A stretch of 64,000 nt of DNA. It comes from Rhodospirillales bacterium. Its GTDB lineage: Bacteria > Pseudomonadota > Alphaproteobacteria > Rhodospirillales > Shumkoniaceae. The notes under the pieces are model-generated. The model saw only the letters and a program-made list of their open reading frames with translations. It was not told the origin of the DNA and made no database searches. The stretch spans positions 248,001 to 312,000 of the forward strand of contig JAHDSF010000022.1 of NCBI GenBank assembly GCA_018432935.1, read 5' to 3'. Below, piece after piece: positions 19,873 through 29,603 of the stretch. The translations under genes were made by a program, and so were the position numbers. Numbering within the stretch: position 1 is the stretch's first letter; every line of letters starts with the position of its first letter.

Positions 19873-19947
19873 TGGAGCGGGCGATGGGAGTCGAACCCAC
19901 GACATTCAGCTTGGGAAGCTGACGTTCTACCGCTGAACTACGCCCGC
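19873..19947 (-). tRNA. tRNA-Gly(CCC)
   Basis: The minus strand folds as a 75-base cloverleaf with encoded CCA. The acceptor GCGGGCG pairs with CGCCCGC, the anticodon stem TCAGC/GCTGA closes loop TTCCCAA (anticodon CCC), and the T arm is GTGGGTTCGACTCCCAT. The flanks 19733-19872 and 19948-20117 hold no gene I can support; they are presumably promoters of the AspT-type gene and the tRNA/OmpA genes. Confidence 0.96.
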
Positions 19948-20117
19948 AGCCAAACGGTTCTATAGAGGAAGGCGCCCCGTCTGGCAAGCCTCCGCACGCG
20001 GCCGGCCCGCCGCGAAAAGACCCCGCGAAGGCCATGGTCTTGCCACGATCCGTCCACGGAGGGGCCGTAGTCTACTGGTAGCGTTTCCCCGTTGACTGCA
20101 AGCATGAGGAGCGGGGC

Positions 20118-20996
20118 ATGCAACGGGTCATCCTGGGAGTCTTCCTGGCATTCGAGGCGCTGCTGGTCGGGTGCGAGACTACCTTCGATCATGACGCCCT
20201 TTCGGCGCGGACCTTTGCGGGCGCGGACTTCTCGGCGGCGCTGGCCGAAGAGTACCGGGCGCTCGCCCTGTTCGAGGCGCGGGAGATGTTCGACTGGCCC
20301 GACGCCGGGCGGTTCGGACACAAGGCGCTGCGCGCCGGCGACGGCCAAATGCCGGCGCCCGAGCGGCTTGAGGACTGGCGCTTGCCGGCCGAGGCCAAGG
20401 AGGAGCTGACGGCTGCCCGGAGGAGGCTGATTGCCGCCATCGCCGAAGGCGCGCCGCGTGTGGCCCCGGCGGCGGCGGCCCATGCCCAGGCGAGCTTCGA
20501 CTGCTGGGTCGAGCAGCAGGAGGAGAACTGGCAGCTCGACCACATCGCCCACTGCCGCAAGGGCTTCTACCAGGCGATCGGCGACGCCGAGGCCGGAGTC
20601 CGGACCGCCAGGGTGGTGCTGGCGTCCGGCAGATCGGCCGCGGGGCCGGAGCAAAGCGCGGTCGTGTTTTTTCCGTTCGACAGCGCCAGCCTCGATTCGG
20701 CCACTCTGGCGGTGGTGCGCGAGCTCGTGGGCCAGGCGGTGGCCGGCGGCGATGCGGTGCGAATCCATCTCGGCGGCCACACCGACCGCGTCGGCTCCGA
20801 CGGCTACAACCTCGCGCTGTCGTGGAGACGCGCCAACGCGGTGCGGACCGCCTTTGTCGAAGCCGGCCTGCCCGCCACCATGCTGACGGTCAGCGGGCAC
20901 GGCGAGTCGAGACCGCGGGTGCCGACCCCCGACGGCGCCGAGGAGCCGATGAACCGCCGGGTCGAGATATCCCTCGGCACAGCCGTGGAATCCTGA
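20118..20996 (+). CDS. OmpA-family outer-membrane lipoprotein
   Basis: A 292-residue protein. It has an N-terminal lipoprotein signal ([19 protein letters not shown], lipobox cysteine at about 19) and a largely helical middle region with several Trp and two Cys. The C-terminal OmpA/Pal domain (about 178-290) binds peptidoglycan. Its motifs are [35 protein letters not shown] and [14 protein letters not shown], with the Asp and Arg that contact diaminopimelate present. It is likely anchored in the outer membrane facing the periplasm. It is not Pal itself: there is no tol gene nearby and the spacer is longer. Confidence 0.9.
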   Translation: MQRVILGVFLAFEALLVGCETTFDHDALSARTFAGADFSAALAEEYRALALFEAREMFDWPDAGRFGHKALRAGDGQMPAPERLEDWRLPAEAKEELTAARRRLIAAIAEGAPRVAPAAAAHAQASFDCWVEQQEENWQLDHIAHCRKGFYQAIGDAEAGVRTARVVLASGRSAAGPEQSAVVFFPFDSASLDSATLAVVRELVGQAVAGGDAVRIHLGGHTDRVGSDGYNLALSWRRANAVRTAFVEAGLPATMLTVSGHGESRPRVPTPDGAEEPMNRRVEISLGTAVES

Positions 20997-21016
20997 ACGC
21001 ATCCCTCCCTGAACCT

Positions 21017-21051
21017 GGCGGAGGGCCGCGGGGCCTTCCGCCTTTCCTTTT
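21017..21051 (+). terminator. Rho-independent terminator after ompA-like gene
   Basis: GGCGGAGGGCC (21017-21027) pairs with GGCCTTCCGCC (21032-21042), 11 pairs including one G-U, around a four-base loop, and is followed by TTTCCTTTT. It lies 20 bases after the OmpA-like gene. Confidence 0.8.
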
Positions 21052-21130
21052 GCGGGAGCGCGAAGAGGCTGGACATCGCGGGACAGCCCCCCAGATTCCA
21101 TACGCGCAGGATTCGAGGGCGGGAGGTTCC

Positions 21131-21523
21131 ATGTACGAGATTACCACGCGCTGCATCCGCATCAGGGTGGAACCCGAGTACCTCGATCAGCAGTCGCGTC
21201 CCGAGGAAAGCCGGTTCGTGTGGGCCTATCACGTCCGGATCGAGAACGGCGGCGACCAGACGGTTCAGCTGATCTCCCGCTACTGGCGGATCACCGACGG
21301 CAACGGAACCACCCAGGAGGTGCGCGGCGCCGGGGTGGTGGGCGAGCAGCCGACGCTGACCCCCGGGGCCAGCTTCGAGTACACCAGCGGCACCCCGCTC
21401 GGCACTCCCTCGGGCTTCATGGTCGGCCGCTACCAGATGGTCACCGCCGACGGCGAGCGGTTCGAGGTTGAAATCCCTGCATTCTCCCTCGACAGCCCGC
21501 ACCAGAAGATGCGCATCCATTGA
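21131..21523 (+). CDS. apaG: ApaG protein
   Basis: A 130-residue protein of the ApaG/DUF525 family with an immunoglobulin/fibronectin-III-like beta fold. Signatures are [58 protein letters not shown] and GSMQG-like GFMVGRYQM. Cellular role is poorly defined; in enterobacteria it is linked to diadenosine tetraphosphate metabolism and cobalt tolerance. Here it stands alone between an OmpA-like gene and folE. Confidence 0.95.
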   Translation: MYEITTRCIRIRVEPEYLDQQSRPEESRFVWAYHVRIENGGDQTVQLISRYWRITDGNGTTQEVRGAGVVGEQPTLTPGASFEYTSGTPLGTPSGFMVGRYQMVTADGERFEVEIPAFSLDSPHQKMRIH

Positions 21524-21586
21524 CTTGATTCCTTGCCCGCCGGGCATACATTCGCTCCGAACACATGCCGCCGATGGGGTTATTCC

Positions 21587-22228
21587 GTGACCGTCAAGAA
21601 GTCTTCGCTGTCCGTCGTTCAGCCGCCGCGAGCATCGCGGCCGAGCCGGGAGGACGCCGAGGAGGCTGTCCGAACGCTGCTGCGCTGGGCGGGTGACGAT
21701 CCCGAGCGCGAGGGGCTGCTGGATACGCCGCGCCGGGTTGTCAAGGCGTACGAGGAATGGTTCGCCGGGTACGCCGAGGACCCGGTCGAGATCCTCAAGC
21801 GGACGTTCGAGGAGGTCGAAGGCTACGACGAAATGGTGCTGTTGCGGGACATCCGTTTCGAGTCCCATTGCGAGCACCATCTGGCGCCGATCATCGGCAA
21901 GGCCCACGTCGCCTACCTGCCGCGTCATCGTGTGGTCGGCATCAGCAAGCTCGCACGGGTGGTCGAGGCGTTCGCCCACAGGCTGACGATCCAGGAGAAG
22001 ATGACGGCGCAGGTTGCCAACGCCATCAACGACATCCTGCAGCCGGAAGGGGTGGCGGTGGTGATCGAGGCGACCCACCAGTGCATGACGACGCGTGGCG
22101 TCCACAAGCCCGGCGTAGCCATGGTCACGAGCCGCATGCTGGGTGCCTTCCGCGACAACGCATCGACGCGGCGAGAGTTCCTGGCGATGATCAACTCGCC
22201 CGGCGGCGGCGGCATCCAGCCCGCCTAG
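21587..22228 (+). CDS. folE: GTP cyclohydrolase I
   Basis: Converts GTP to dihydroneopterin triphosphate, the first step of folate synthesis. It has about 213 residues from the GTG at 21587 (VTVKKSS). The zinc ligands are visible in [20 protein letters not shown] (Cys, His) and in [16 protein letters not shown] (second Cys). ERLTRQ-type region appears as [17 protein letters not shown]. The frame is open further upstream to a TTG at 21533, but similarity begins after the GTG, which has GGGG nearby. Confidence 0.95.
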   Translation: MTVKKSSLSVVQPPRASRPSREDAEEAVRTLLRWAGDDPEREGLLDTPRRVVKAYEEWFAGYAEDPVEILKRTFEEVEGYDEMVLLRDIRFESHCEHHLAPIIGKAHVAYLPRHRVVGISKLARVVEAFAHRLTIQEKMTAQVANAINDILQPEGVAVVIEATHQCMTTRGVHKPGVAMVTSRMLGAFRDNASTRREFLAMINSPGGGGIQPA

Positions 22229-22400
22229 TCTCCCGCCGGACCCTTCGAATCGAACGGCCTCCGGCCGGCCGGGACCGGCGCCGGCCGCAAGGCGGGCGTC
22301 GGGAACGCGCGGGATCCGTGGCGCGGCGCATTTTCCCTTGACCCTTCAGGGAAAGCGTATTTGCCTCTGCGCATCCGGCAGCGGCGATGAGAGCCCGTCC

Positions 22401-23849
22401 ATGATCGACCTGCGTCCCGTGTTGATGGTCATCGGCATTCTGCTGTCGGTGCTGGCGGCGGCCATGTGCCTGCCGGCTCTGGTCGACTGGTACGCCGGCC
22501 AGCAGGAATGGCAGGTGTTCGCCACCACCGCCGGGGTCACCGGCTTCTTCGGCGTCGGCCTGGCCCTGACCAACCGGTCGGGGGCGGGCAAGATCTCGCT
22601 GCGCCAGGCGTTTCTGCTCACCACCCTGTCATGGGTGACGGTGACCGTGTTCGCCGCCCTGCCGTTCCGCTTCAGCGAGCTCGACCTCAGCTTCACCAAC
22701 GCGCTGTTCGAGGCCACTTCGGGGATCACCACCACCGGCTCGACGGTCATCGTCGGCCTCGATTCGGCGCCGCCCGGAATCCTCCTGTGGCGGGCGCTGC
22801 TGCAGTGGATCGGCGGCGTCGGCATCGTCGTCGTTGCGATCGTCATCCTTCCCATGCTGCGGGTTGGCGGCATGCAGTTGTTCCGCATCGAATCCCCGGG
22901 GCAGAGCGAGAAGGCGCTGCCCCGGGTGACTCAGATCGCCACCGCCATCGGCGCCATCTACGCGGGCTTCAGCGCGATGCTGTTCGCCGCCTACTGGGCG
23001 GCCGGGATGGACGCGTTCGAGGCGGTGGTTCACGCCATGACCACGATCGCGACCGGAGGGTTCTCGACCTCCGACGCCTCGTTCGCCCACTTCGACAGCA
23101 CGCTGATCGATACCATCGCCATCGCCGGCATGCTGGCAGGCGCCCTGCCGTTCCTGCTGTACCTGCGGGCGATCCAGGGCAGCCCGCGGGCGTTGTTCCG
23201 CGACAGCCAGGTCCGCTTCTTCCTGGGAGTCGTTGCCACCCTGATCGTCGTGGTGGCGGTCTATCTGTGGCTGGACAACGGCGTCGCCTTCGGCCGCGCG
23301 TTCCGCTACGCCGGCTTCAACGTCATCTCGATCATCACCGGTACCGGCTACGCCAACGCCGACTACTACCGGTGGGGCAACTTCGCCACTCCGATCTTCT
23401 TCTTCATCATGTTCCTGGGCGGCTGCGCCGGATCGACGTCGTGCGGCATCAAGATCTTCCGTCTGCAGGTGCTGGCGTCGGCGGCACGAGCCCAGATCCA
23501 CAAGATGCTGCAGCCGCATGGCGTCTTCATCCCCTACTACAACGGCCGTCCGGTGTCGGAGGAGATCATCACCGCGGTGCTGAGCTTCGTGTTCGTTTTC
23601 GGTTTCAGCTTCGGCATCCTCGCCTTCGCCCTCGGCCTGGTCGGCCTCGACTTCATCACCGCGCTTTCCGGGGCGGCCACCGCGATCAGCAACGTCGGCC
23701 CGGCGCTGGGTCCGATCATCGGTCCGGCCGGGACCTTCCAGCCGCTTCCCGACGTCGCCAAATGGCTGCTGATCATCGGCATGATGCTGGGCCGGCTCGA
23801 ACTGTTCACCGTTCTGGTGCTGTTCTCGCGCACCTTCTGGCGGCTGTGA
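22401..23849 (+). CDS. trkH: Trk/Ktr-type potassium uptake membrane protein TrkH
   Basis: A 482-residue inner-membrane K+ translocation subunit, close to the E. coli TrkH length. The four pore loops are recognisable: TSGITTTGSTV, IATGGFSTS, ITGTGYANADYY and ISNVGPALG. Their central Gly residues form the selectivity filter. The Arg/Lys region KIFRLQVL follows pore 3. The start is ATG at 22401 (MIDLRPVLMVIG), directly before TM1. TrkH normally needs the NAD-binding TrkA subunit, which is not encoded in this window. Confidence 0.96.
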   Translation: MIDLRPVLMVIGILLSVLAAAMCLPALVDWYAGQQEWQVFATTAGVTGFFGVGLALTNRSGAGKISLRQAFLLTTLSWVTVTVFAALPFRFSELDLSFTNALFEATSGITTTGSTVIVGLDSAPPGILLWRALLQWIGGVGIVVVAIVILPMLRVGGMQLFRIESPGQSEKALPRVTQIATAIGAIYAGFSAMLFAAYWAAGMDAFEAVVHAMTTIATGGFSTSDASFAHFDSTLIDTIAIAGMLAGALPFLLYLRAIQGSPRALFRDSQVRFFLGVVATLIVVVAVYLWLDNGVAFGRAFRYAGFNVISIITGTGYANADYYRWGNFATPIFFFIMFLGGCAGSTSCGIKIFRLQVLASAARAQIHKMLQPHGVFIPYYNGRPVSEEIITAVLSFVFVFGFSFGILAFALGLVGLDFITALSGAATAISNVGPALGPIIGPAGTFQPLPDVAKWLLIIGMMLGRLELFTVLVLFSRTFWRL

Positions 23850-23928
23850 GCGGACTCAAAATCGCCGGAGCGGCTCCCCATATGACGGAGGTGCCTGAGA
23901 TAACGTTCCCCGTCGAAGGAGGGGCGCC

Positions 23929-24054
23929 ATGGAGTTCCTGGTCACCCTGTCCGACAGCGTCCGCGCCGGAGTGCGCCGGGTGTTGCGGCGAACCGGTCTG
24001 GTCAAGAGGCGGCCGGCCGTACTTGTGCAGTTCCCGCCCTACGCGCTGAAGTAA
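23929..24054 (+). CDS. Small basic protein, 41 residues, unknown
   Basis: A short frame 80 bases after trkH, preceded by a strong ribosome site (GAAGGAGG, 23915-23922) at suitable spacing to the ATG. It encodes MEFLVTLSDSVRAGVRRVL, then a stretch rich in Arg and Lys, ending FPPYALK. It has a short amphipathic helix and no TM or Cys motif. It was found by reading; I do not recognise a family. It stops six bases before the convergent nfeD gene. It could be a genuine small protein or chance. Confidence 0.45.
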   Translation: MEFLVTLSDSVRAGVRRVLRRTGLVKRRPAVLVQFPPYALK

Positions 24055-24060
24055 CGGCGG

Positions 24061-24513
24061 TCAGCCCGCCAGCCGTTCCACCTTGAGAACCACGCCGTCG
24101 ACCCCGGTTACGCGGACCTGCGCGCCCGCCGGAAGGTCGTCGCCTGCCACCTTCCAGGTGGTGTCGTCGACGCGGAGCTTTCCGAACCCGTTCACCACCG
24201 GCTCGTCAAGGGTGAAGGTACGGCCGATGTACTGGTGGCCGCGCCGGTTCAGGGTGGGATGGTCGCTGGCTTCGGCAGAGGCCCGCTTCCACAACAGCCG
24301 CCCGGCGACGGTCGCCGCCACCGCCAGAACGGCGAAGACGAGGATCTGGTATTCCCAGTCCAGGTCCGGGATCAGCCACAGGACGACGCCGGTGGCGACA
24401 GCCGCCGTTCCGAGCCACAGGAAGAACACCCCCGGCGCCAGCATCTCCAGGATCGCCAGCACCATTCCCAGCACGATCCAGTGCCAGAACACGATCTCCT
24501 GAAGGATCGCCAT
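24061..24513 (-). CDS. NfeD-family membrane protein (short form)
   Basis: A 150-residue protein with two or three N-terminal TM helices (about 5-70, including WHWIVLGMVLAILEMLAPGVFFLWLG). The C-terminal OB-fold domain of NfeD carries YIGRTFTLDEPVVNGFGKLRVDD and WKVAGDDLPAGAQVRVTGVDG. It is five bases downstream of the SPFH gene, the standard stomatin-NfeD operon. NfeD1b-type proteins are thought to work with the SPFH partner in membrane organisation. Confidence 0.93.
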   Translation of the reverse strand: MAILQEIVFWHWIVLGMVLAILEMLAPGVFFLWLGTAAVATGVVLWLIPDLDWEYQILVFAVLAVAATVAGRLLWKRASAEASDHPTLNRRGHQYIGRTFTLDEPVVNGFGKLRVDDTTWKVAGDDLPAGAQVRVTGVDGVVLKVERLAG

Positions 24514-24518
24514 CTCTG

Positions 24519-25481
24519 CTACTCCGGCCGCTTCCACGGCCCCGGCAGGGCAGCCCGGCCGTCGCCGCCGAAGGCGCTGCGCGCGATCTCGCCGATGCCG
24601 GCGAGCGAGCCCAGGATCGAGGTCGCCTCCAGCGGAAGCAGAATGACCTTCTCGTTGGGCGAGGTGGCGACCGCCTGCAGCGCCTCGACATACTTCTGGG
24701 CGACGAAATAATTGATGGCGTTGATGTCGCCCTTGCCGATCGCCTCCGAGACCATGGTGGTCGCCTTGGCCTCGGCCTCGGCCTCGCGCTCGCGCGCCTC
24801 GGCATCACGGTAAGCCGACTCGCGCCGGCCCTCGGCCTGCAGGATGGCGGCCTGCTTCTGGCCCTCGGCCTCCAGGATCGCGGCCTGCCGCTTGCCTTCG
24901 GCCTCGAGGATGGCGGCCCTCTTGTCACGCTCGGCCTTCATCTGGCGAGCCATCGAATCGACGAGGTCGCGGGGCGGCGTGATGTCCTTGATCTCGATCC
25001 GGGTGACCTTCAGGCCCCATGGTGTGGTTGCCTCGTCGACCACCTTGAGCAGCTGGGCGTTGATCTTGTCGCGCTGCGACAAGAGCTCGTCCAGGTCCAT
25101 CGAGCCCATCACCGTACGGATGTTGGTCACGGTAAGGTTGAGCATCGCGAACTCCAGGTTGTTGACCTCGTAGGCAGCCTTGGCCGCGTCGAGAACCTGG
25201 AAATAGACGACGCCGTCCACCGTCACCATCGCGTTGTCCTTGGTGATGACCTCCTGCGAGGGCACGTCGAGGACCCGTTCGCGCATGTCGAGCCGGGCTC
25301 CGATGGCGTCGACGAACGGGACGATCAGGTGCAGTCCAGGCGAGAGGGTGCGCGTGTATCTGCCGAACCGCTCGACCGTGAACTCCAGCCCCTGCGGCAC
25401 CGTCTTCACGCCGAGGACGACGATGATCACCGCGAATACCAGGAGCCCGATGGCGAACCCGGAAAATGCTGTCAATTCCAT
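24519..25481 (-). CDS. SPFH/stomatin-like membrane protein (QmcA-type)
   Basis: A 320-residue protein with one N-terminal TM (about 8-26). The SPFH/Band-7 domain (about 28-210) contains [40 protein letters not shown] and [17 protein letters not shown] long charged coiled-coil follows with the repeated unit [20 protein letters not shown]. It likely forms membrane-bound oligomeric cages. It is upstream of nfeD in the same orientation. ATG at 25481 is chosen; the frame is open further upstream without similarity and overlaps def. Confidence 0.95.
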   Translation of the reverse strand: MELTAFSGFAIGLLVFAVIIVVLGVKTVPQGLEFTVERFGRYTRTLSPGLHLIVPFVDAIGARLDMRERVLDVPSQEVITKDNAMVTVDGVVYFQVLDAAKAAYEVNNLEFAMLNLTVTNIRTVMGSMDLDELLSQRDKINAQLLKVVDEATTPWGLKVTRIEIKDITPPRDLVDSMARQMKAERDKRAAILEAEGKRQAAILEAEGQKQAAILQAEGRRESAYRDAEAREREAEAEAKATTMVSEAIGKGDINAINYFVAQKYVEALQAVATSPNEKVILLPLEATSILGSLAGIGEIARSAFGGDGRAALPGPWKRPE

Positions 25482-25629
25482 GGTCTGACGCCCCTCATCG
25501 CTGACCCGTGCCGATGACCTTTGTGCAACCGGTTCCGGCAAAAGGCAAGCCGGCGCGCTGCAAACGGCGGCTTGACTGGCCCGGACGAACTGCATATTTC
25601 CGGTATCTCGACAGAACAGCCCGGAAACC

Positions 25630-26148
25630 ATGGCCGTATTGCCGCTCGTCATCGCCCCCGATCCTCGTCTCAAGGTCGCGTGCCGTCCCGTTGCCGCGGT
25701 GGACGACCGGATCCGCACGCTGATGGCCGATATGCTGGAGACGATGTACGCCGAGGATGGGATCGGCCTCGCCGCACCGCAGGTCGGCCGCGAGGAGCGG
25801 GTGATCGTGATCGATGTCGCCGGCCGCGACGACCCGCCAAATCCGGTCAAGCTCGCCAACCCCGAAGTCGTGTGGACCTCGGACGAGCTGCGCACCCAGG
25901 AGGAAGGCTGCCTTTCGCTGCCCGAGCATTACGCCGAGGTCACCCGTCCGGACCGGGTGCGGATTCGCTATCTCGACGAGAACGGCGAGAGACGCGAGAT
26001 CGAAGCCGAGGGCCTGCTCGCCACCTGTCTGCAGCACGAGATCGACCACCTCGACGGGGTGCTGTTCGTCGACCACATCTCGGCGCTGAAGCGCAACATC
26101 ATCCTGCGCAAGCTGACCAAGATCAAAAAGCAGCAAGAGGCCGCCTGA
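25630..26148 (+). CDS. def: Peptide deformylase
   Basis: Removes the formyl group from nascent N-terminal Met. It has 172 residues with all three active-site motifs: [21 protein letters not shown] (Cys metal ligand) and [13 protein letters not shown] (HExxH, the other two ligands and catalytic Glu). A basic Lys-rich C-terminus is typical of Gram-negative enzymes. It is followed by fmt, so the two genes that add and remove the formyl group lie together. Confidence 0.97.
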   Translation: MAVLPLVIAPDPRLKVACRPVAAVDDRIRTLMADMLETMYAEDGIGLAAPQVGREERVIVIDVAGRDDPPNPVKLANPEVVWTSDELRTQEEGCLSLPEHYAEVTRPDRVRIRYLDENGERREIEAEGLLATCLQHEIDHLDGVLFVDHISALKRNIILRKLTKIKKQQEAA

Positions 26149-26173
26149 GGCGCCTCGGCAAGGAGTTTCGGCC

Positions 26174-27097
26174 GTGTCAGGCCTGCGACTCGTCTTCATG
26201 GGCAGCCCGGATTTCGCGCTCTCCGTTCTCGGTGCGCTGATCGATGCGGGCCATGACATCGCCTGCGTCTATGCCCAGCCGCCCAGGCCGGCCGGCCGCG
26301 GCCAGAAGGAGCAGCCGTGCCCGGTTCACGCCTTCGCCCAGGCGCGCGGCCTTCCGGTGCGCACCCCGCGTACCCTGAAGACGGCCGAGGCCCAGGACGA
26401 GTTCGCGACCCTCGGGGCGGACGCCGCCGTGGTGGCAGCCTACGGCCTGATCCTGCCGCGGAAGGTGCTGGAGGCGCCGCGGTTGGGCTGTCTCAACGTC
26501 CATGCCTCGTTGCTGCCTCGCTGGCGGGGAGCGGCCCCGATCCAGCGCGCGATCCTGGCCGGCGACGCGGAGACCGGCGTCACCATCATGCAGATGGACG
26601 AGGGCCTCGACACCGGACCCATGCTGCTGTCGGGCCGGGTACCGATCACCCCCGAGACCACCGCGGCCAGCCTTCACGATGCGCTGGCGGAACTCGGCGC
26701 GAAGCTGATCGTAGGGGCGCTGGGGGCGCTTGCCCGCGGCGGCCTGACGGCGGTGCCGCAGCCGACGGAGGGGGTGACGCTGGCGCCCAAGCTCGACCGC
26801 GGCGAAGGACGGCTCGACTGGCGGTGCGAGGCCGTCCACCTCGAGCGCGCGGTGCGGGCGTTCCATCCCTGGCCGGGGGCCTGGTTCGAGCACGCCGGCG
26901 AGCGCGTCAAGGTGCTGGCAGCCGAGGCGGTCGAGCGCGGAGGCGAGCCGGGGACCGTGCTCGACGACCGCCTGACGGTGGCCTGTGGCGCCGGCGCCTT
27001 GCGCCTGCTGCGCATCCAGAAAGCCGGCAAGGCGGCGATGGATGCCGCCGCGTTCCTGCGCGGCAATCCAGTTCCCGCGGGGACGCGGCTCGGCTGA
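26174..27097 (+). CDS. fmt: Methionyl-tRNA formyltransferase
   Basis: Formylates initiator Met-tRNA using 10-formyl-THF. It has 307 residues, starting at GTG 26174 behind AAGGAG. The N-terminal formyltransferase domain carries [34 protein letters not shown] (catalytic Asn and His) and [11 protein letters not shown] with the catalytic Asp. The C-terminal OB-like tRNA-binding domain (about 205-300) contains [14 protein letters not shown]. It is 25 bases after def. Confidence 0.97.
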   Translation: MSGLRLVFMGSPDFALSVLGALIDAGHDIACVYAQPPRPAGRGQKEQPCPVHAFAQARGLPVRTPRTLKTAEAQDEFATLGADAAVVAAYGLILPRKVLEAPRLGCLNVHASLLPRWRGAAPIQRAILAGDAETGVTIMQMDEGLDTGPMLLSGRVPITPETTAASLHDALAELGAKLIVGALGALARGGLTAVPQPTEGVTLAPKLDRGEGRLDWRCEAVHLERAVRAFHPWPGAWFEHAGERVKVLAAEAVERGGEPGTVLDDRLTVACGAGALRLLRIQKAGKAAMDAAAFLRGNPVPAGTRLG

Positions 27098-28219
27098 TCA
27101 GTCCAGCGCCGAGAGCATCGGCGCCGAGTCCTCGACCTGCTTGATGTTCTCGATGCCCTGCTTCATCTCGCCCATGATGAACTCCGAGCGGCGGATCGGA
27201 CCGCCGACGCTGCGGCTCGGGAACAGGGTGTTCCAGGCGTTCATCTTGACCGACAGCGCGCACAGCACGCCGCCGATGGTGGTGTGGTAGGTGGTGATCA
27301 GCGCCTCGACCTTGCGGAAGCGGGCGGCCGTGATCTCGTTCCACATGTCCTTGGTGGAGCGGTCGAAGTTCTCGAACCGGCCGGTGATCGCCGCCATCAG
27401 GCCGTTGATGGTGGCCTCGATCATGTCGCAGGTGCGCATCAGGTTGGTGTCGGTGCGAAGCTGGAAGTTCTTGCGCAGATCGCCGAGCGACTCGAGGAAC
27501 TCGCTGATCGTGCCTTCGATCTGATCAAGACACTGCCGGTAGTAGGCGAGCGACAGGAAGATGTCGCCGTAGTCCTCGAGGAACTTCGGCACTTCCTCGA
27601 CCCGGATCTCCAGCTTCTGGGCCATGATGCGCAGCTTCTCCCGAGCCCGGCTGACGTCCGGGTCGCGGAAGAGGGCGATGACGTCGCCGAAATCTTTGAT
27701 GGCGATGTCGCCGGAGCCGTAGATCTGCAGAATGAGCGGCCGCGTGAACTGGGTCATGTACTGGGTGAGTTCGCGGTTCTTGGTCGGCGACAGGCGCAGG
27801 GCGTCGTGGTCGTTGACCTTGATGCCGTGGTCGCGCAGCAGCACCCTCAGGCTGTAGACGTCGTAGCTGGGCAGTCCGGCGAGCTTGCGCAGGACGACCA
27901 AGTCGGGGTGGATCTCCTCGGGCGGCCAGCCGAACTCCGCTCCCAGGTCTTCGATGTCGAGTTGGCCGCTGCCCGCCTGTTCGTCGCGGAACAGCTCGAC
28001 TACCGAGCGCAGGCGCACGTTCTTGATCATGCGAGCGCGCCGCAGCCCCTTGGTCTGGAGCGGGATGATCGAGAGAGGGAGGATATGAAGGGAATCGCGG
28101 TCGATATCGGCCAACGAAGGATCGCTGGCGCTCTCCGGGACTGCTCCCGCCGCGCTATCGGCCGTCGGCTCGTTGACCAAGGTTGAAGTTTCCTTTTTTT
28201 CGCATACGGGCGGACACAT
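27098..28219 (-). CDS. Conserved alphaproteobacterial protein of unknown function
   Basis: A 373-residue soluble, mostly helical protein. A low-complexity N-terminus (about 1-45) is followed by [34 protein letters not shown]. Later segments are [24 protein letters not shown], a helical bundle with [23 protein letters not shown], and [16 protein letters not shown]. No TM, enzymatic motif or nucleotide-binding loop is visible. I recall similar proteins in Rhodospirillales but no assigned role. It is convergent with fmt, with adjacent stops, and divergent from truA. A TTG at 28180 preceded by AAGGAAA is an alternative start giving about 360 residues. Confidence 0.8.
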   Translation of the reverse strand: MCPPVCEKKETSTLVNEPTADSAAGAVPESASDPSLADIDRDSLHILPLSIIPLQTKGLRRARMIKNVRLRSVVELFRDEQAGSGQLDIEDLGAEFGWPPEEIHPDLVVLRKLAGLPSYDVYSLRVLLRDHGIKVNDHDALRLSPTKNRELTQYMTQFTRPLILQIYGSGDIAIKDFGDVIALFRDPDVSRAREKLRIMAQKLEIRVEEVPKFLEDYGDIFLSLAYYRQCLDQIEGTISEFLESLGDLRKNFQLRTDTNLMRTCDMIEATINGLMAAITGRFENFDRSTKDMWNEITAARFRKVEALITTYHTTIGGVLCALSVKMNAWNTLFPSRSVGGPIRRSEFIMGEMKQGIENIKQVEDSAPMLSALD

Positions 28220-28297
28220 GCCCGTGGAGAAGTCTATCGACGCTCCGCTATAAGGGCGATACCTTTTTTCGCGACGTGTTCCGATCGGGTGTCGCGG

Positions 28298-29035
28298 ATG
28301 CCGCGCTACAGACTTGTCGTCGAGTACGATGGAGGCGCCTTCGCCGGCTGGCAGCGCCAGGACAACGGCCTTGCCGTCCAGCAGGTGGTGGAGGAGGCGA
28401 TTCGCCGCCTGTGCGGTACCGCGGTGACCGTCTTCGCCGCCGGGCGGACCGATGCGGGGGTGCATGCCAAGGGCCAGGTCTGCCACTTCGACCTTGAGCG
28501 GGCGTTCGCCGCCGAGACGGTGCGTGACGCCCTAAACTTCCACATGAAGCCGGCAGCGGTCGTCGTGCGTGCGGCCGAGGTGGCTCCGCCCGACTTCCAC
28601 GCCCGGTTCTCGGCGGTGGAACGGCAGTACCTCTACCGCATCCTCAACCGCCGGGCACCGCCGGCGATCGACCGCGGTCGCGTCTGGTGGGTTGCATCGC
28701 CGCTCGACGCGACGGCGATGCACGAGGCGGCGCAGGTTCTGGTCGGGCGGCACGACTTCTCGTCCTTTCGTGCAGCGGAATGCCAGGCGAAGTCGCCGCT
28801 GAAGACGCTCGACGAATTGACGGTGCGGGGGGCGGGAGAGGAAATCCACGTGGTTGCCCGGGCGCGCTCGTTCCTGCACCACCAGGTTCGCAACATGGTG
28901 GGAACGCTGAAGCTGGTGGGCGACGGCAAGTGGTCGGCCGGCGACGTGCGGGCGGCTCTCGAAGCGCGCGACCGCGCCTCCGCAGGGCCGACCGCGCCGG
29001 CATGGGGGCTCTATCTGGTCGGGGTGCGGTACTGA
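28298..29035 (+). CDS. truA: tRNA pseudouridine(38-40) synthase
   Basis: Converts U38-U40 in the anticodon arm to pseudouridine. It has 245 residues from ATG 28298 ([21 protein letters not shown]); an in-frame GTG lies three codons upstream. The catalytic Asp is in [15 protein letters not shown]. Further family blocks are [10 protein letters not shown]-like [30 protein letters not shown] and [13 protein letters not shown]. Grouping with def and fmt is common in proteobacteria, here with an unrelated gene inserted on the other strand. Confidence 0.96.
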   Translation: MPRYRLVVEYDGGAFAGWQRQDNGLAVQQVVEEAIRRLCGTAVTVFAAGRTDAGVHAKGQVCHFDLERAFAAETVRDALNFHMKPAAVVVRAAEVAPPDFHARFSAVERQYLYRILNRRAPPAIDRGRVWWVASPLDATAMHEAAQVLVGRHDFSSFRAAECQAKSPLKTLDELTVRGAGEEIHVVARARSFLHHQVRNMVGTLKLVGDGKWSAGDVRAALEARDRASAGPTAPAWGLYLVGVRY

Positions 29036-29036
29036 A

Positions 29037-29603
29037 TCAGTTGCGCAGCAGGCTTTCCGAGGTGATGCCGATCAGGATGTCGAGGCCAAGCGCCAGCATC
29101 ACCAGAGCGGCCGCACCGGCGCGTCCGATCCCGAGCGCCGTGCGGGTGACGAACCAGTCGTAGGCGAGGATGTAGCCGAACACCAGCGCCGTCAGCAGGC
29201 TTGCCCCGGCGTCGCCGAGGGCGCCGCCAAGGGCGATCAGGGTCAGCGGCAGGAACACCGCATTCTGCAGCAGCGCCGACCAGTTGTAGGCGACGATGTA
29301 GCCGAGGTAGTGCTGCTCGCGGTCGATCAGTCGCGTCACCGTCACCATCAGCAGGGGAAACGCGACCCAGTGGATCACGTAGGCGCTGGCGGTGACCACG
29401 AAGAAGGGCAGCCCGCCGGCGGTCTCGGCGTCGGGGCGCGCGGCAAGCAGCACGGCATAAAGCGGGGCGACCAGGACCGCCGCCATGAACGAGCGCCAGA
29501 ACCCGCGCAGCGAGATGTCGAACACGCGCATCCCGGCGGCGTCGAAGCGGGCCAGCAGGCTGGCTCCGTAAACCGCCGCGACAAGCTCGCGGAAGGTCAG
29601 CAC
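29037..29603 (-). CDS. Inner-membrane protein of unknown function
   Basis: A 188-residue hydrophobic protein with about five TM helices (near 38-55, 65-88, 105-125, 130-150, 162-182). It has a conserved-looking loop with TRLIDREQHYLGYIVAYNW. The overall look is that of Yip1-like alphaproteobacterial membrane proteins, but I cannot name a family with certainty. Its start lies inside the 3' end of dapE (7-base overlap), so it probably belongs to the dapD-dapE transcript. It is convergent with truA. Confidence 0.75.
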   Translation of the reverse strand: MLTFRELVAAVYGASLLARFDAAGMRVFDISLRGFWRSFMAAVLVAPLYAVLLAARPDAETAGGLPFFVVTASAYVIHWVAFPLLMVTVTRLIDREQHYLGYIVAYNWSALLQNAVFLPLTLIALGGALGDAGASLLTALVFGYILAYDWFVTRTALGIGRAGAAALVMLALGLDILIGITSESLLRN

